64,000 nucleotides of DNA, taken from the NCBI GenBank assembly GCA_904420095.1, contig CAJFUB010000039.1:1-64000 (forward strand), written 5' to 3'. Of this stretch, positions 54,469 through 64,000 are shown one piece after another; within the stretch, counting starts at the first letter, position 1, and each line of letters opens with the position of its first letter. Below the pieces are notes generated by a model that ran no database searches, was not told the origin of the DNA, and saw nothing but the letters and a program-made list of their open reading frames with translations. Source of the DNA: an uncultured Clostridia bacterium. GTDB taxonomy: Bacteria > Bacillota > Clostridia > UBA1212 > UBA1255. The translations under genes and the position numbers were made by a program.

Positions 54469-55434
54469 TCAATATTTCAGAAAACGCAGAAGATTCAGTG
54501 CGTACTGCAGAAATCCCATATCGTTCGGATGCGCATGATCCGTGAAATATTCCGGAACATGCGGCATGATTTTCAGTCCGTCGATCGTATTGCAGCCTGC
54601 CTTATCCGATTCCTTCATCGTTTTGCGATAGATCTGCATATATAATTTGTATTTGTTGCGTTCCTCTTCCGTATCAAAGCGTTCGAGATCCGTCTGCCAG
54701 ATCGTGGAAATCACATTGACCGGAATGTTCGGATAGACCTCCCGCAGCCTGGCAAAAAAATCCTCTATATTTTTCTTGATCTTTTTGTAATCCCCCACAA
54801 ACGGAAGATCGTTCGTCCCCAGCGCTACGATCACAGCCGTCGGAGTGAACGGAAGCGAGGGATCGATCATATTTTTATCAAACAGATCTCCTCCAACGCT
54901 TAAATTCAAATAATCGGCGCCGATCACGTCGCTGATCAGAGGCACGTAGCTCATATACGGATGGCTTCCCATCAGGCCCTGCGAGATGGAATCTCCGTAA
55001 ACGAGAAGCTTGTTTCTGCGCCGGTCGCGCGTCGTTTTGTAATCGCCGAAGCGAATCTCCGATATATGCGTTTCCCCGTTATACGGCAGATAAATCCGTA
55101 TTCTGACAGTTCCGGGCGTTTTCTTTCGGTATACGACGCGGCCCTCTTTCGAGTCGTCCGGTTCCCTAACAAACGCCATATATGTATCATTTTCGAAGAT
55201 ATCAAAAACGACCGAGGAAAAAAACAGCTGCGAGAAGTAATAATCAAATGAAATTTCTTCCGCAGCCGTTACGAATTCCATAAAAACGCCCGCGGTGCAA
55301 TACGGATAGATGCACCACGGCATTTTTGTATATCTTTCAAATTGTTCCGGAGTAAAACGCTTTGCGAGATACCCCTTTTCCCGTTTTTCCACGTCAATGC
55401 AGCCGTGGAAAAGCATTTTGTTCTGATCGGCCAC
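54469..55434 (-). CDS. SGNH/GDSL-type hydrolase
   Basis: Predicted esterase of 321 residues. The catalytic blocks are LLVYGDSISQG (Ser nucleophile), NLSVGG, VALGTNDLP and DHAHPND (Asp/His). An N-terminal beta-rich domain (about 1-145) precedes the catalytic domain, as in SGNH proteins acting on carbohydrate esters. No signal peptide. GTG 55434, just 2 nt past the clpB stop with GGAGGTG 11 nt before it, is the likely start; ATG at MLFHGC is an alternative. Substrate unknown. Confidence 0.82.
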   Translation of the reverse strand: MADQNKMLFHGCIDVEKREKGYLAKRFTPEQFERYTKMPWCIYPYCTAGVFMEFVTAAEEISFDYYFSQLFFSSVVFDIFENDTYMAFVREPDDSKEGRVVYRKKTPGTVRIRIYLPYNGETHISEIRFGDYKTTRDRRRNKLLVYGDSISQGLMGSHPYMSYVPLISDVIGADYLNLSVGGDLFDKNMIDPSLPFTPTAVIVALGTNDLPFVGDYKKIKKNIEDFFARLREVYPNIPVNVISTIWQTDLERFDTEEERNKYKLYMQIYRKTMKESDKAGCNTIDGLKIMPHVPEYFTDHAHPNDMGFLQYALNLLRFLKY

Positions 55435-55436
55435 TT

Positions 55437-58049
55437 TTAAAACCGCACCTCCAGGTTCTGGCCGGTTTCGTCCGTATCCACTGTCAGGCATGCGTTGATG
55501 CTGAGATCATGCGACAAAATCGTTCTCGCCAGCATCGTTTCGACATGGCTCTGCAGATACCGCTTCAGCGGTCTTGCGCCGTAAACGGGATCAAAGCCGT
55601 GCTCAATAATGAAATCCTTTGCTCGGTCCGTGATTTCAAGACGCAACGATTTGTCCGCCAAGCGCGCTTTCAGCCGCTCGATCAGGATATCAATGATCTT
55701 GCCCATGTCTTCCTTCCGCAGAGGCCTGTAAAATACGATCTCGTCCAGTCGGTTCAGGAATTCCGGCCTGAAGCTCTTTTTCAGAAGCGTCATGACGCTT
55801 TCTTTCGCTTCTTCAGAAATATAACCTGCCGGCGTGATTCCGTCAAGTAAAAATTGCGATCCCAGATTGCTCGTCAGTATGATGACCGTATTTTTAAAGT
55901 CCACAGTACGCCCCTGCGAGTCCGTGATCCGTCCGTCGTCCAAGACCTGAAGCAGGATATTAAATACATCGGGATGCGCTTTTTCCACCTCGTCGAACAG
56001 AACGACCGAATACGGCCTTCTGCGGACCGCCTCTGTAAGCTGACCACCCTCGTCATATCCGACATATCCCGGAGGCGCTCCGATCAGTCTGGAAACGGAA
56101 AATTTTTCCATATATTCTGTCATGTCGATCCGAACCATGTTATGCTCGTCGTCGAAAAGGCACTCCGCCAGCGCTTTTGCAAGCTCCGTCTTTCCGACGC
56201 CGGTCGGGCCAAGGAACAGGAAGGAGCCGATCGGCCGGTTTGGATCGCCGATGCCGGCTCTGGAGCGGAGGATCGCCTCCGTCACCTTTGTGACGGCCTC
56301 ATCCTGTCCGACGACGCGCCGATGCAGGATTTCGTCCAAGTGGAGGATTTTCTCCCGTTCTCCCTCCATCAGCTTCGATACGGGGATTCCCGTCCATCTT
56401 GCCACGATTCCGGCAATTTCTTCCTCCGTTACGGTATCGCGCACGAGCGTTCCCGTATTTCCCGTTTTCCGGGCGCGTTCCTCGCTTTTCTTCTGCGCCT
56501 CTTCCAGCTTTTTTTCAAGCTCCGGCAGTGTAGAATATCTGAGCTTTGCCGCCTTTTCATATTCATAATTCCGCTGCGCCGCTTCGATCTCGCCGTTCAC
56601 GCGGTCAATTTCTTCCTTTGTATTTTTGACTGCGTCAATTTCCTGCTTCTCCGATTCCCATCTGGATTTCATTTCGTTGAATCGATCGCGCAGCTCTGCA
56701 AGCTCCTTTCCAATCTTTTCGGTGCGCTCCTTGGAAAGCGTATCCGTTTCCTTTTTCAGCGCCATTTCCTCAATTTCCAGCTGCATGATCTTACGCCGGA
56801 TATCATCGATTTCAGACGGCATGGAGTCGATTTCCGTCCGAATCTGAGCGCACGCCTCATCCACCAGATCAATCGCCTTGTCCGGCAGGAAACGGTCTGT
56901 AATATACCGGTGCGACAGTGTCGCAGCGGCAACAAGCGCACTGTCGTGAATCTGTACGCCGTGGAAAATCTCGTATTTCTCCTTGAGCCCTCTTAAAATG
57001 GAAATGGTATCCTCCACTGTAGGCTCGTCGATCTGCACCGGCTGGAATCTCCGTTCCAGAGCGGCGTCCTTTTCAATATACTGGCGATATTCGTCCAGCG
57101 TAGTGGCCCCGATGCAATGCAGCTCTCCCCTTGCGAGCATCGGCTTCAGCAGGTTGCCCGCATCCATTGCGCCGTCCGTCTTGCCTGCTCCTACAATAGT
57201 ATGAAGCTCGTCTATAAAAAGCAGGATTTTTCCTTCCGCCGCCTTGACTTCATTCAGCACGGCTTTCAGGCGTTCTTCAAATTCTCCGCGGAATTTGGCG
57301 CCCGCGATAAGCGCTCCCATATCCAACGCAAAGATGGTTTTATCCTTTAAGCCCTCCGGTACGTCTCCCCGCACGATCCGCTGGGCAAGCCCTTCCGCGA
57401 TCGCCGTTTTGCCGACGCCCGGCTCGCCGATCAGAACCGGATTATTTTTTGTTTTTCTGGAAAGGATGCGGATGACGTTTCTGATTTCTCCGTCGCGTCC
57501 GATTACGGGGTCGAGTTTTCCTTCCTTCGCGCGCTCCACAAGATCGAAGCCGTATTTGCTCAGCGCGTCATAGGTGCTTTCCGGGTTGTCTCCGGTCACG
57601 CGGTTTGTCTTGACCTTGCTCAGCTCCGCGGAGAAGCCGTCCTTCGTAATATTATATTGCCGAAATATTTCCTTCAGCTTCGGCGTCGGATACGTCAGAG
57701 CCGCGAGCATCAGATGCTCCACAGAAACGTATTCGTCCTGCGCCTTTTTTGCAGCCTTTTCGGCCTCCGAAAGAATTTTTTCCGTTTCTCTTGAGATGTA
57801 GACCTTGTCCGGTTCCCGTCCGCTTCCGCTCACCTTCGGCAGATTTGCGACCGCTTCATCCACGGACGCCAGAAATCGGTCGGTATCCACGCCCATTTTC
57901 CCAAGCAGGCTTCCGATCAGACCGCCGTCCTGATCTGCAAGCGCATAGACGAGGTGCTCGGGCGCAATCTGCATGTTTTCGTTTTCAATTGCCATTCCCT
58001 GCGCGCTTTGCAGCGCCTCTAATGTTTTTTGTGTAAATTTATCCGTCAT
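55437..58049 (-). CDS. clpB: Disaggregase chaperone ClpB
   Basis: AAA+ chaperone that pulls apart aggregated protein with DnaK. It is 870 residues: an N-terminal domain (about 1-145), NBD1 with [15 protein letters not shown], a long coiled-coil middle domain (about 400-530), NBD2 with [16 protein letters not shown], and a C-terminal dimer region. The coiled coil distinguishes it from ClpC and ClpA. Its ATG overlaps the stop of the RHH regulator gene (ATGA). No CIRCE (TTAGCACTC) or CtsR (GGTCAAA) site is evident upstream. Confidence 0.97.
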   Translation of the reverse strand: MTDKFTQKTLEALQSAQGMAIENENMQIAPEHLVYALADQDGGLIGSLLGKMGVDTDRFLASVDEAVANLPKVSGSGREPDKVYISRETEKILSEAEKAAKKAQDEYVSVEHLMLAALTYPTPKLKEIFRQYNITKDGFSAELSKVKTNRVTGDNPESTYDALSKYGFDLVERAKEGKLDPVIGRDGEIRNVIRILSRKTKNNPVLIGEPGVGKTAIAEGLAQRIVRGDVPEGLKDKTIFALDMGALIAGAKFRGEFEERLKAVLNEVKAAEGKILLFIDELHTIVGAGKTDGAMDAGNLLKPMLARGELHCIGATTLDEYRQYIEKDAALERRFQPVQIDEPTVEDTISILRGLKEKYEIFHGVQIHDSALVAAATLSHRYITDRFLPDKAIDLVDEACAQIRTEIDSMPSEIDDIRRKIMQLEIEEMALKKETDTLSKERTEKIGKELAELRDRFNEMKSRWESEKQEIDAVKNTKEEIDRVNGEIEAAQRNYEYEKAAKLRYSTLPELEKKLEEAQKKSEERARKTGNTGTLVRDTVTEEEIAGIVARWTGIPVSKLMEGEREKILHLDEILHRRVVGQDEAVTKVTEAILRSRAGIGDPNRPIGSFLFLGPTGVGKTELAKALAECLFDDEHNMVRIDMTEYMEKFSVSRLIGAPPGYVGYDEGGQLTEAVRRRPYSVVLFDEVEKAHPDVFNILLQVLDDGRITDSQGRTVDFKNTVIILTSNLGSQFLLDGITPAGYISEEAKESVMTLLKKSFRPEFLNRLDEIVFYRPLRKEDMGKIIDILIERLKARLADKSLRLEITDRAKDFIIEHGFDPVYGARPLKRYLQSHVETMLARTILSHDLSINACLTVDTDETGQNLEVRF

Positions 58050-58696
58050 ATCAATCCTGCCCCCTTGTTAAAATACTCTAAATAGATCCGTTCAAGCTCC
58101 TGCGGTCCGTATTCCCCGCTCACGTAGCCCTTCAGCAGTCTGTCGAACAGCTGAATATAAGAGGAAATATGATTCCCAATCTCTTCGTTCGTATAATTCC
58201 GATCGGGAGAAGCCTGGATGGTACGGGTGAACTTGCCCTCATAGAGCGCGTAACGAATCCCTTCCCCCTGCTTATAGATGGATTCGAGCCGTGTCCAAAG
58301 ACGGAAAAACTCCGTCATGGCGCGGATCAGCGCCGGCGACTGCGTCCTGAATACAACGCTCAGCTCTCCGATTGCGTTTCCGTCCGGGATTCTGTAAAGC
58401 GCCACCTCATACCGGATTGTCGGCCTGTATTTATATTCCAAGCTGCTCTTGAGCGACATCGTCATCTGATTTGGCACAACATGCGGAACGATTCCCAGAC
58501 CGCACTCATTGATCAGCGCTTCGATATTTTTAAAAATATTGCCGATCCGTTTTTCCGGCGTCATCAGCGACACATATTCCGCCAGGATCTGATTAATAAA
58601 ATTAGAACGATTTGTATTCTGCTGAAGAGCCAGTCTGTCGATTTCGCGAACGACATCGTCCATCAGCATGAGACTGTATAAGCTTTTCTGCAACAT
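58046..58696 (-). CDS. Ribbon-helix-helix domain protein, probable clpB regulator
   Basis: A 216-residue protein. The N-terminal 45 residues ([40 protein letters not shown]) form a ribbon-helix-helix DNA-binding pattern like CopG/MetJ. The remaining about 165 residues are an alpha+beta domain I do not recognise ([22 protein letters not shown]). AAGGAGG precedes ATG. It is translationally coupled to clpB and the two share a consensus promoter holding a GTTGA direct repeat. It probably senses a stress signal and controls its own operon; direct evidence is lacking. Confidence 0.8.
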   Translation of the reverse strand: MLQKSLYSLMLMDDVVREIDRLALQQNTNRSNFINQILAEYVSLMTPEKRIGNIFKNIEALINECGLGIVPHVVPNQMTMSLKSSLEYKYRPTIRYEVALYRIPDGNAIGELSVVFRTQSPALIRAMTEFFRLWTRLESIYKQGEGIRYALYEGKFTRTIQASPDRNYTNEEIGNHISSYIQLFDRLLKGYVSGEYGPQELERIYLEYFNKGAGLI

Positions 58697-58750
58697 CAGC
58701 GCCTCCTTGTAAAGGATTTTCTTTCTGAATCATGTACCTTTACGAGGCGT

Positions 58751-58779
58751 ATTATACCCTCTTGCTCAACTTTTGTCAA
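58751..58779 (-). promoter_or_regulatory. Consensus promoter of RHH-clpB operon
   Basis: Minus strand TTGACA (58774-58779), 17-bp spacer, TATAAT (58751-58756). GTTGA occurs twice, 10 bp apart (one helical turn), covering the -35 box and the spacer, as RHH regulators often need. Confidence 0.85.
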
Positions 58780-58813
58780 CAAATTTATATAAATTTTCGA
58801 ACAAATTTTAGAT

Positions 58814-59632
58814 CTACAGATTCCAATTCGGCGTCAGCTTCATGTGCAGCACACCGAGGATTTCTCTTACCCAGTATTCCCCAAGAAGCGGCCAATAGAG
58901 ATCGGAACTGATATTATATGCCCGGTAGCCGTTTTCCTCCGCAAATAAAAATGCGCGGTAGGAATGATAGGCGTCGGTGATAATATACATTGTCTCCGGG
59001 AGACCGTTCTCCTCTATGATTTCTCCCGAGAAGCGGATATTTTCCTCCGTGCTTTCGGAACGGTCCTCCATAATGATTCTTTCTTCCGCAATCCCGCGGC
59101 TGACAAGGTATTTTTTCATGACATATGCCTCTGGGACGGTCTCGTCTTCCCCCTGTCCGCCTGCGACGATCGCTTTGCTGCCTTCATGGGAGGCAAGATA
59201 TTCATATGCCGCATCCAGTCTTCCGCGCAGAGATACAGAAGGAGTTTCCCCGTAAACCTGGCAGCCAAGTACAATGGCGGTTCCGCCGCTGCCATCCGTG
59301 TCCGCGGCCGGAGGCTCGTGAAAGAAAGCATATTTTACCATAAAGCAGGAAATGACTGCGCCCGCCAGGAAGCACACCGCCAGGAGCGCAGAAAGAACGA
59401 GGCGGATCCAGAAAATCAGCTTCGGCAGCAGCGCTTCGCTTCTGTGGTTCCCTCTGATAAAAAGAACCGCGCCCAGAAGAAAAGCATAACATAGCAGCGC
59501 CAGATTTCCGTGGTTGAAATGTCCGTACAGGACGAGGGGAACGGCTCCGCAAAGCAGACACAGCAGCGCAAACGCGCCGCACAATGTTTTTCCCGTAATA
59601 ACAGCTATTTTTTTAATCCGTGAAAAAGCCAT
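58814..59632 (-). CDS. YdcF/ElyC-like (DUF218) membrane protein
   Basis: A 272-residue membrane protein. Three hydrophobic segments (about 12-35, 43-60, 73-100) are followed by a soluble DUF218 domain with GGTAIVLGCQVYGETPS, VAGGQGEDE and EDRSESTEENIRFS. Relatives include ElyC, implicated in envelope polymer control in E. coli. GAGGAAAC precedes ATG 59632; it overlaps rodA by 20 bp, so it is the last gene of the envelope operon. Confidence 0.87.
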   Translation of the reverse strand: MAFSRIKKIAVITGKTLCGAFALLCLLCGAVPLVLYGHFNHGNLALLCYAFLLGAVLFIRGNHRSEALLPKLIFWIRLVLSALLAVCFLAGAVISCFMVKYAFFHEPPAADTDGSGGTAIVLGCQVYGETPSVSLRGRLDAAYEYLASHEGSKAIVAGGQGEDETVPEAYVMKKYLVSRGIAEERIIMEDRSESTEENIRFSGEIIEENGLPETMYIITDAYHSYRAFLFAEENGYRAYNISSDLYWPLLGEYWVREILGVLHMKLTPNWNL

Positions 59633-60797
59633 TTTGTTTCCTCATCGAGATACTCAGCAGCACGCCGATTGCCATAAAATTTGTAACCATCGAGCTTCCT
59701 CCCTTGCTGATAAAAGGAAGCGGCAGCCCGGTGATGGGCATGATTCCGATATTCATCCCGATATTTTCAATGATGTTAAACGCGAACATCGCAAAAATAC
59801 CGGCAGCAACACATTTCCCGAAGGTCTCGCGCGCTCGGGATGAAATGTGGATCATTCTGGCAAGCAAAATGGTCATCAGCAGAATGACAAACACACAGCC
59901 GATAAAGCCCGTTTCCTCCCCGATTACGGCAAAAATGGAATCCGACATTTTGACCGGTATCATTTTTCCGTTATTCATAGTACCGTTTCCCAGTCCTTCG
60001 CCCGTCAGCTGCCCGGAGCCGATTGCCGTAACGGTCCGCCTGAGCTGATAGGAATAATCCAGATATTTTTCCGGATCGATGAAAGACAGCAAGCGGCCTC
60101 TCCTGGCGTCATTCATTCCGAATTTCCATACGAACGGCAGCGCAAGCATCCCGGCGCCGATCACGGAAAGGAGAAACCATTTATTGATGCCGCCGACAAA
60201 CAGTGTTACCATAAACACAAAAATAAATACCATGGCCTGTCCGATATCTTTCTGCAGGAATACAAGGCCGAGCGGCAGCAGGAAAGAACCGAGTATAATC
60301 GCCGCCCTTTTAAAAGTCAGCGCCCCATCCCGCTCAATATACTCGATCTGCTGGGCGATCACGAGCACCATCGCAAGCTTCATCAGCTCTGAGGGCTGAT
60401 ACGTCGTTACAGAAAGGTCGATCCAGGCACGGCTGCCGTACTGATCGACTCCGAGCGGAGTAAAAACGGACAGCATCAGCAGTACGTTGGCAGCGTAAAA
60501 CGGCCAGCTGAACAGCCGGAATAAGTAATAATCTGTAAAGGATAACGCAGCGGCGATCACGGCTCCGGCTACGAGTCCTAAAATCTGTACCATCATGGCG
60601 CTTTTCCCGCCGTCCTGATACATGTTCCTCATAGCGCTTTCCAGAAAAACCAAGCCGATCAGGGAAATCAGCAGAACCGTTCCCATCAGAAAATAATCGA
60701 ATTTCGCCAGATAATCCAGCTTTCCGTTCTGCTCGATCTGCATATAGGGGCGTCTTATGGAAAGACCGCCGCGCTGCGTATCATTGTACTTCATCAT
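59613..60797 (-). CDS. rodA: RodA/FtsW-type peptidoglycan glycosyltransferase (SEDS)
   Basis: SEDS family polymerase for peptidoglycan, with about ten hydrophobic segments over 394 residues. Conserved blocks are GVDQYGSRAWIDL, YQPSELMKLAMVL, FLQKDIGQAMVF and the late LPLPFISKGGSSM. Soluble N-terminal 30 residues are unusual but short. Located between lgt and the elyC-like gene, overlapping both. RodA rather than FtsW or SpoVE by its sequence, but the three are hard to separate. Confidence 0.9.
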   Translation of the reverse strand: MMKYNDTQRGGLSIRRPYMQIEQNGKLDYLAKFDYFLMGTVLLISLIGLVFLESAMRNMYQDGGKSAMMVQILGLVAGAVIAAALSFTDYYLFRLFSWPFYAANVLLMLSVFTPLGVDQYGSRAWIDLSVTTYQPSELMKLAMVLVIAQQIEYIERDGALTFKRAAIILGSFLLPLGLVFLQKDIGQAMVFIFVFMVTLFVGGINKWFLLSVIGAGMLALPFVWKFGMNDARRGRLLSFIDPEKYLDYSYQLRRTVTAIGSGQLTGEGLGNGTMNNGKMIPVKMSDSIFAVIGEETGFIGCVFVILLMTILLARMIHISSRARETFGKCVAAGIFAMFAFNIIENIGMNIGIMPITGLPLPFISKGGSSMVTNFMAIGVLLSISMRKQNGFFTD

Positions 60798-61764
60798 CCG
60801 TATCGTCCGCGTTCTTCATTTTCTCAACAACGTTTTCAAGGCCGCCCTCTTCGGCGGAATCCGCACTTTCGTACTGGGCAAGCTTCCATTTTCGCCTGAT
60901 GTCGATAAACAGGGCAATTCCCGCTACAACCAGAACGCCGGAAAGCAGCTGAGAGACGCGAATCCCCGTATTGCCTATGTACAGGCTGTCAGTACGCAGG
61001 CCCTCCACGATCATCCTTTCCAGGCCGTACAATATCATATAAAGGCAGAGGCTTTCTCCCTCCGTCTTCTCCCACTTTCTGCGGTAAATCATCATGAATA
61101 CGAATACAAGCAGACACCAGAACGATTCATAGAAAAAAGTCGGATGCACAAGCGTGCCCAATTCATAGCCTGCGACGCCCGCATTAGCCTGAGACGCAAC
61201 GAACTCCTCGATTTTGTCGCCGGTCATTCCCCACGGCAGATCCGTAGGACCGCCGAACGCCTCCTGATTGAAAAAATTGCCCCATCGGCCGATCGCCTGC
61301 CCCAAAATAATATACGGCGCCGCGAAGCCGGCAATCTTAATAAACGACTGTTTTTTATAAAGGGAAACGAAAAAGGCGGCAAGGAGCGCGGCGATCACGC
61401 CTCCGTAAACAGCGAGCCCGCCTTCCCAGTAATCAAAAATAGATTTCCAGTCGTCTTTGTAATTGTCAAGATTGAAGAGCACATAATAAGCCCGCGCTCC
61501 GATGATCGCGGAGGGAATCGCAAACAAAATATAATCAAGCAGATCGTCCTGTTTGATCCCATGCTTCTCGCATGCATGGAGCGCAAGCGAAATGCAGAGA
61601 ATCACCGCTGCGCAGATCAGAATGCCGTACCATTTCACCTCAAAGCCGCCGATCGTAAACGCCGTATCGTTTATAGGGATGCGAATTCCCTTGTCTCCGA
61701 ACAGATTTGGGAATTCCACCCAACCGCTCGCCAATTTCACAGCTGCGCCGGCAAAAAAATTCAT
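60781..61764 (-). CDS. lgt: Prolipoprotein diacylglyceryl transferase
   Basis: Adds diacylglycerol to the lipobox cysteine of prolipoproteins in the membrane. It is 327 residues with seven hydrophobic segments; GQAIGRWGNFFNQEAFG is the Lgt signature and HPTFFYES the second. An acidic cytosolic tail of about 45 residues is longer than usual. It would modify lipoproteins such as the LamG-like one at 3798. It follows the M16 peptidase by 5 bp. Confidence 0.95.
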   Translation of the reverse strand: MNFFAGAAVKLASGWVEFPNLFGDKGIRIPINDTAFTIGGFEVKWYGILICAAVILCISLALHACEKHGIKQDDLLDYILFAIPSAIIGARAYYVLFNLDNYKDDWKSIFDYWEGGLAVYGGVIAALLAAFFVSLYKKQSFIKIAGFAAPYIILGQAIGRWGNFFNQEAFGGPTDLPWGMTGDKIEEFVASQANAGVAGYELGTLVHPTFFYESFWCLLVFVFMMIYRRKWEKTEGESLCLYMILYGLERMIVEGLRTDSLYIGNTGIRVSQLLSGVLVVAGIALFIDIRRKWKLAQYESADSAEEGGLENVVEKMKNADDTDDEVQ

Positions 61765-61769
61765 TTTGA

Positions 61770-63065
61770 TCAGTCCAACCTTTCGATCACGGAAACGGCC
61801 ATGTCTCCGCTTAATAAATCGGCAATCACGTGATTGACATCCTCCTCGGTTATTGTACCACAGGACAGGAAATAGTCAAACGCATCGACGCCCTGAAGAT
61901 AAAGCTGCCCGAAGATCCTGCCGATGAAGGAAACCGAATCAAAGCCTCTGAGCAGGCTGCCGTTCATGGCATTTTTCAGAACAGCAAACGCATGCGAGCC
62001 GATCCCGTTTCCACGGAGCCGTTCCACATAATCCATAATATATTCCTGCACGAGGTCGATCTGCTCGGAAACGCCGGAGATGCTGAACATGGCATAGTCG
62101 CGTTCGATTTCATAGGAGGCGTAAAAATCGTAATTGATATATCCGTTCTCGTACAGTTTCTCGTACAGCTCGGAGGAGGTTCCAAGCAGCAGCTCCTTTA
62201 CCATGCTTCCCGCCAGCCGCCGCCGCATCCGTTCCTTCCCCTGATAGCGCTCCGGCCTGTCTTTAAAACCGAAATTAAAAATCGGCAAAGGCGTATCCAT
62301 TCTGCGCGCCGAACGCGTTCCGGCGAGCTGCGCCGGTTCGTCCGGCAGCAGCTTTTCAATTTTATCTGAGGCATTCTGCGGCAATTCCGCACGATCCACC
62401 GCGCGGTAAACCGTCTCCCGGTCGAAATCGCCTACTACGGTAAGGCACATGTTCCGCGGCCTGTAGAATGCGGCGTGGCTCTGATACAGGATCTCCGGAG
62501 TAATCTGCCGCACCGACGCCTCCGTGCCCGCGATGTCCTTTTTCACGGGATTCTTCTGATAAAGCAGTCCCAGCAAATCCATTTCGCAGACATAATACGG
62601 ATCATCCAGATACATGTTGATTTCCTGAATAATGATTCCCTTTTCTTTTTCTACATTTTGCTCCGTAAAATACGGATGGAATACATGCCGAAGCAGCAGA
62701 TCCAGACATTGCTCAAAATTTTCGGTGCAGCTGAAATAATAATACGTTTTGGAATATCCTGTCGCCGCGTTGCAGTCTGCGCCCAGCGCCGCAAACTGGT
62801 TCATTACGTCGCCCTCGGGCTGCTCATATAATTTGTGCTCCAGAAAATGCGCGCTGCCGTCCGGAATCTGAATCCGTTTTTCTCCGATTCTGTATTCCGT
62901 GTTGATCGAGCCGAAGTCCGTTGTCAGAACCGCAAATTTTTTTCGATACCCTCTTTTCGGGATGATTTGAATATGAAGCCCCGAGGGATGGTCGTATTCA
63001 TAGATTCTTTCATTCAGCGCGTCATAGACGCGCTCTGTGACAATTCTTTCCCTTTCGTTTCTCAT
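61770..63065 (-). CDS. M16 zinc peptidase, YmfH-like
   Basis: Peptidase of 431 residues in the M16B group. The inverted zinc motif HFLEH (about residue 75) and the downstream Glu in EKGIIIQEINMY mark the active subunit. Conserved LTVVGDFD and IFGQLY follow. It pairs with the upstream M16 gene, overlapping by 4 bp. The pair matches Bacillus ymfF-ymfH, the latter carrying zinc. Cytosolic; substrate unknown. Confidence 0.9.
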   Translation of the reverse strand: MRNERERIVTERVYDALNERIYEYDHPSGLHIQIIPKRGYRKKFAVLTTDFGSINTEYRIGEKRIQIPDGSAHFLEHKLYEQPEGDVMNQFAALGADCNAATGYSKTYYYFSCTENFEQCLDLLLRHVFHPYFTEQNVEKEKGIIIQEINMYLDDPYYVCEMDLLGLLYQKNPVKKDIAGTEASVRQITPEILYQSHAAFYRPRNMCLTVVGDFDRETVYRAVDRAELPQNASDKIEKLLPDEPAQLAGTRSARRMDTPLPIFNFGFKDRPERYQGKERMRRRLAGSMVKELLLGTSSELYEKLYENGYINYDFYASYEIERDYAMFSISGVSEQIDLVQEYIMDYVERLRGNGIGSHAFAVLKNAMNGSLLRGFDSVSFIGRIFGQLYLQGVDAFDYFLSCGTITEEDVNHVIADLLSGDMAVSVIERLD

Positions 63066-64000
63066 GCCTCATCCTCCGAAGTCAGAAAATAAACCGTATC
63101 GAGCGTCATGCGTCCGGCTGCTTTTACAATGTCCTCAACGGATACTTCCGCGATATGACGCGCATATTCATCGGGATCCGCAATCTGCTCCATAAAGGTC
63201 TGGCCGAAATAATATTGGAGCAGCTGGCTCTGGCTGTCTCCATAGGATGCCAGATCATTTCTGAGCAGCTTAACTGCCGCCTCGTATTCTTCCGTGGTAA
63301 TTTCTCCATTCCTGATGGCAGCTACCTGTTCCCGAATCAGCGCTTCGGCCACGGCTCTGTCCTTCGGATCGATTGCGCAGAATGCAAATAGGATTCCCTT
63401 CATTTTGTTGGTATATGCCGCCGCATAATATGCCAGGCTGTGCTTTTCTCTAATATTGACAAAAAGCTTTGACTGGGTGCCCTGTCCCAGGATAACGCCG
63501 CAAAGCGCGGCAGCGTAATAATCGGAGGACTCCGGCGGCGTATTCGTCCGGTAGCCCAGGAACAGCTTACCCTGCGTAACATTCATTTTCTCTTCCGCAT
63601 ACTTAATATTCGTCTCAGGGATTTCACGCTTTTCCACATAGGCCCTGTGCAGCGTCACGCGTCCCCCCGCCGGGAACCGGTTCTGTGCGTACGCTGTCAG
63701 CTCCTCCGGATACGTTTCTCCGCAGAAAAATATTTTTACTCTGGATTTCGCAAGATATTCCTTCCGGTAATAGTCGTACAGACCGGAGGGCGTAAGGCCG
63801 TCTCCATCTCCCGCGCCGCCCAGCTGATATACCGCGTAGGGCTCCCCCTCGCACATAATTTCGGTGCAGCGGCGCTGTGCATAGGCATGCTTGTCGTTGA
63901 TCAGAGAACGAATCTGATGATCGCGGTTTGTCCGCTCGCGTTCAAACACACTGCCGACAAAGCCCTTTCTGCCGTTATATTCCTCAGTTACCGGATTCGT
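63062..64000 (-). CDS. M16 peptidase-like protein, YmfF-like (5' end cut by window)
   Basis: The last 312 codons of an M16 family gene; the frame continues past 64000, so the N-terminal half is missing. Visible parts (ERTNRDHQIRSLINDKHAYAQ, YYRKEYLAKSRVKIFFCG, GQGTQSKLFVNIREKHSLAYY) match the M16 C-terminal lobe. In the ymfF-ymfH pair this partner usually lacks the zinc motif; that cannot be checked here. First visible gene of the envelope operon ymfF-ymfH-lgt-rodA-elyC-like. Confidence 0.88.
   Translation of the reverse strand, partial: TNPVTEEYNGRKGFVGSVFERERTNRDHQIRSLINDKHAYAQRRCTEIMCEGEPYAVYQLGGAGDGDGLTPSGLYDYYRKEYLAKSRVKIFFCGETYPEELTAYAQNRFPAGGRVTLHRAYVEKREIPETNIKYAEEKMNVTQGKLFLGYRTNTPPESSDYYAAALCGVILGQGTQSKLFVNIREKHSLAYYAAAYTNKMKGILFAFCAIDPKDRAVAEALIREQVAAIRNGEITTEEYEAAVKLLRNDLASYGDSQSQLLQYYFGQTFMEQIADPDEYARHIAEVSVEDIVKAAGRMTLDTVYFLTSEDEA

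Noticed and set aside
55854-56996. 380-residue plus-strand ORF
   Set aside because: Antisense to clpB.
58697-58813. CIRCE or CtsR site before clpB
   Set aside because: No TTAGCACTC/GAGTGCTAA and no GGTCAAA repeats; only a GTTGA direct repeat.
60757-61833. 358-residue plus-strand ORF
   Set aside because: Antisense to lgt, which has the full signature.

Overview
The window is chromosomal DNA from an anaerobic, endospore-forming Bacillota, most likely class Clostridia. The evidence is sigE/spoIIGA/sigG, rubrerythrin, pta-ackA acetate metabolism, the PyrK/PyrD-1B electron-transfer pair, FtsZ/FtsA/Sbp/FtsQ, and strong TTGACA-N17-TATAAT promoters with AGGAGG ribosome sites. I cannot name a genus. 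Both edges are arbitrary cuts: the left edge lies just past lysS, and the right edge cuts an M16 peptidase gene.

Layout. 55-9459 (minus): guaB-greA-lysS, a LamG-like lipoprotein, der-plsY, and pta-ackA-rpmF. 9790-13507 (plus): a two-gene surface operon pairing a dockerin-bearing glucosaminidase with a membrane-anchored cohesin-like protein. 13478-16008: aroB, thiN, rubrerythrin. 16400-26452: one operon with every gene for de novo UMP synthesis (pyrC-carA-carB-pyrK-pyrD-pyrF-pyrE-pyrB-pyrI), from a consensus promoter to a strong terminator. 26455-29827 (minus): three membrane-anchored extracytoplasmic proteins with Pro/Thr linkers (PIG-L-type deacetylase, a frameshifted phosphodiester glycosidase, an NTF2-like protein). 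29872-36703: a rearranged division/sporulation block with sigG and ylmC on the plus strand and sigE, spoIIGA, ftsZ, ftsA, sbp and ftsQ on the minus strand.

36804-45633: a tandem pair of XRE regulators facing an unknown gene across an operator-like promoter, tRNA-Glu(CTC), ogt, an MBL-fold hydrolase, an Lrp-aminotransferase pair, a GH78-like protein, metK, a small helical protein and a BFD-like [2Fe-2S] protein. 45804-48850 is an AT-richer accessory island: an IS481-like transposase remnant, a decayed fragment of a sigma-like gene, an intact 541-residue sigma-factor-like protein with a large C-terminal extension, and a densely structured non-coding segment containing a pseudoknot. 49042-64000 (minus): a CHAP/SH3 cell-wall protein, RNA methyltransferase and pseudouridine synthase genes with an abnormal overlap, an SGNH hydrolase, a ribbon-helix-helix regulator-clpB operon, and an envelope operon (M16 peptidase pair, lgt, rodA, elyC-like).

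Candidates for something new are the dockerin/cohesin wall-hydrolase pair, the sigma-like protein with its dead paralogue and adjacent structured RNA, the XRE/operator/unknown-gene module, and RHH-type rather than CIRCE/CtsR-type control of clpB. All functional statements come from reading the sequence and from memory of the families; no database search was possible.
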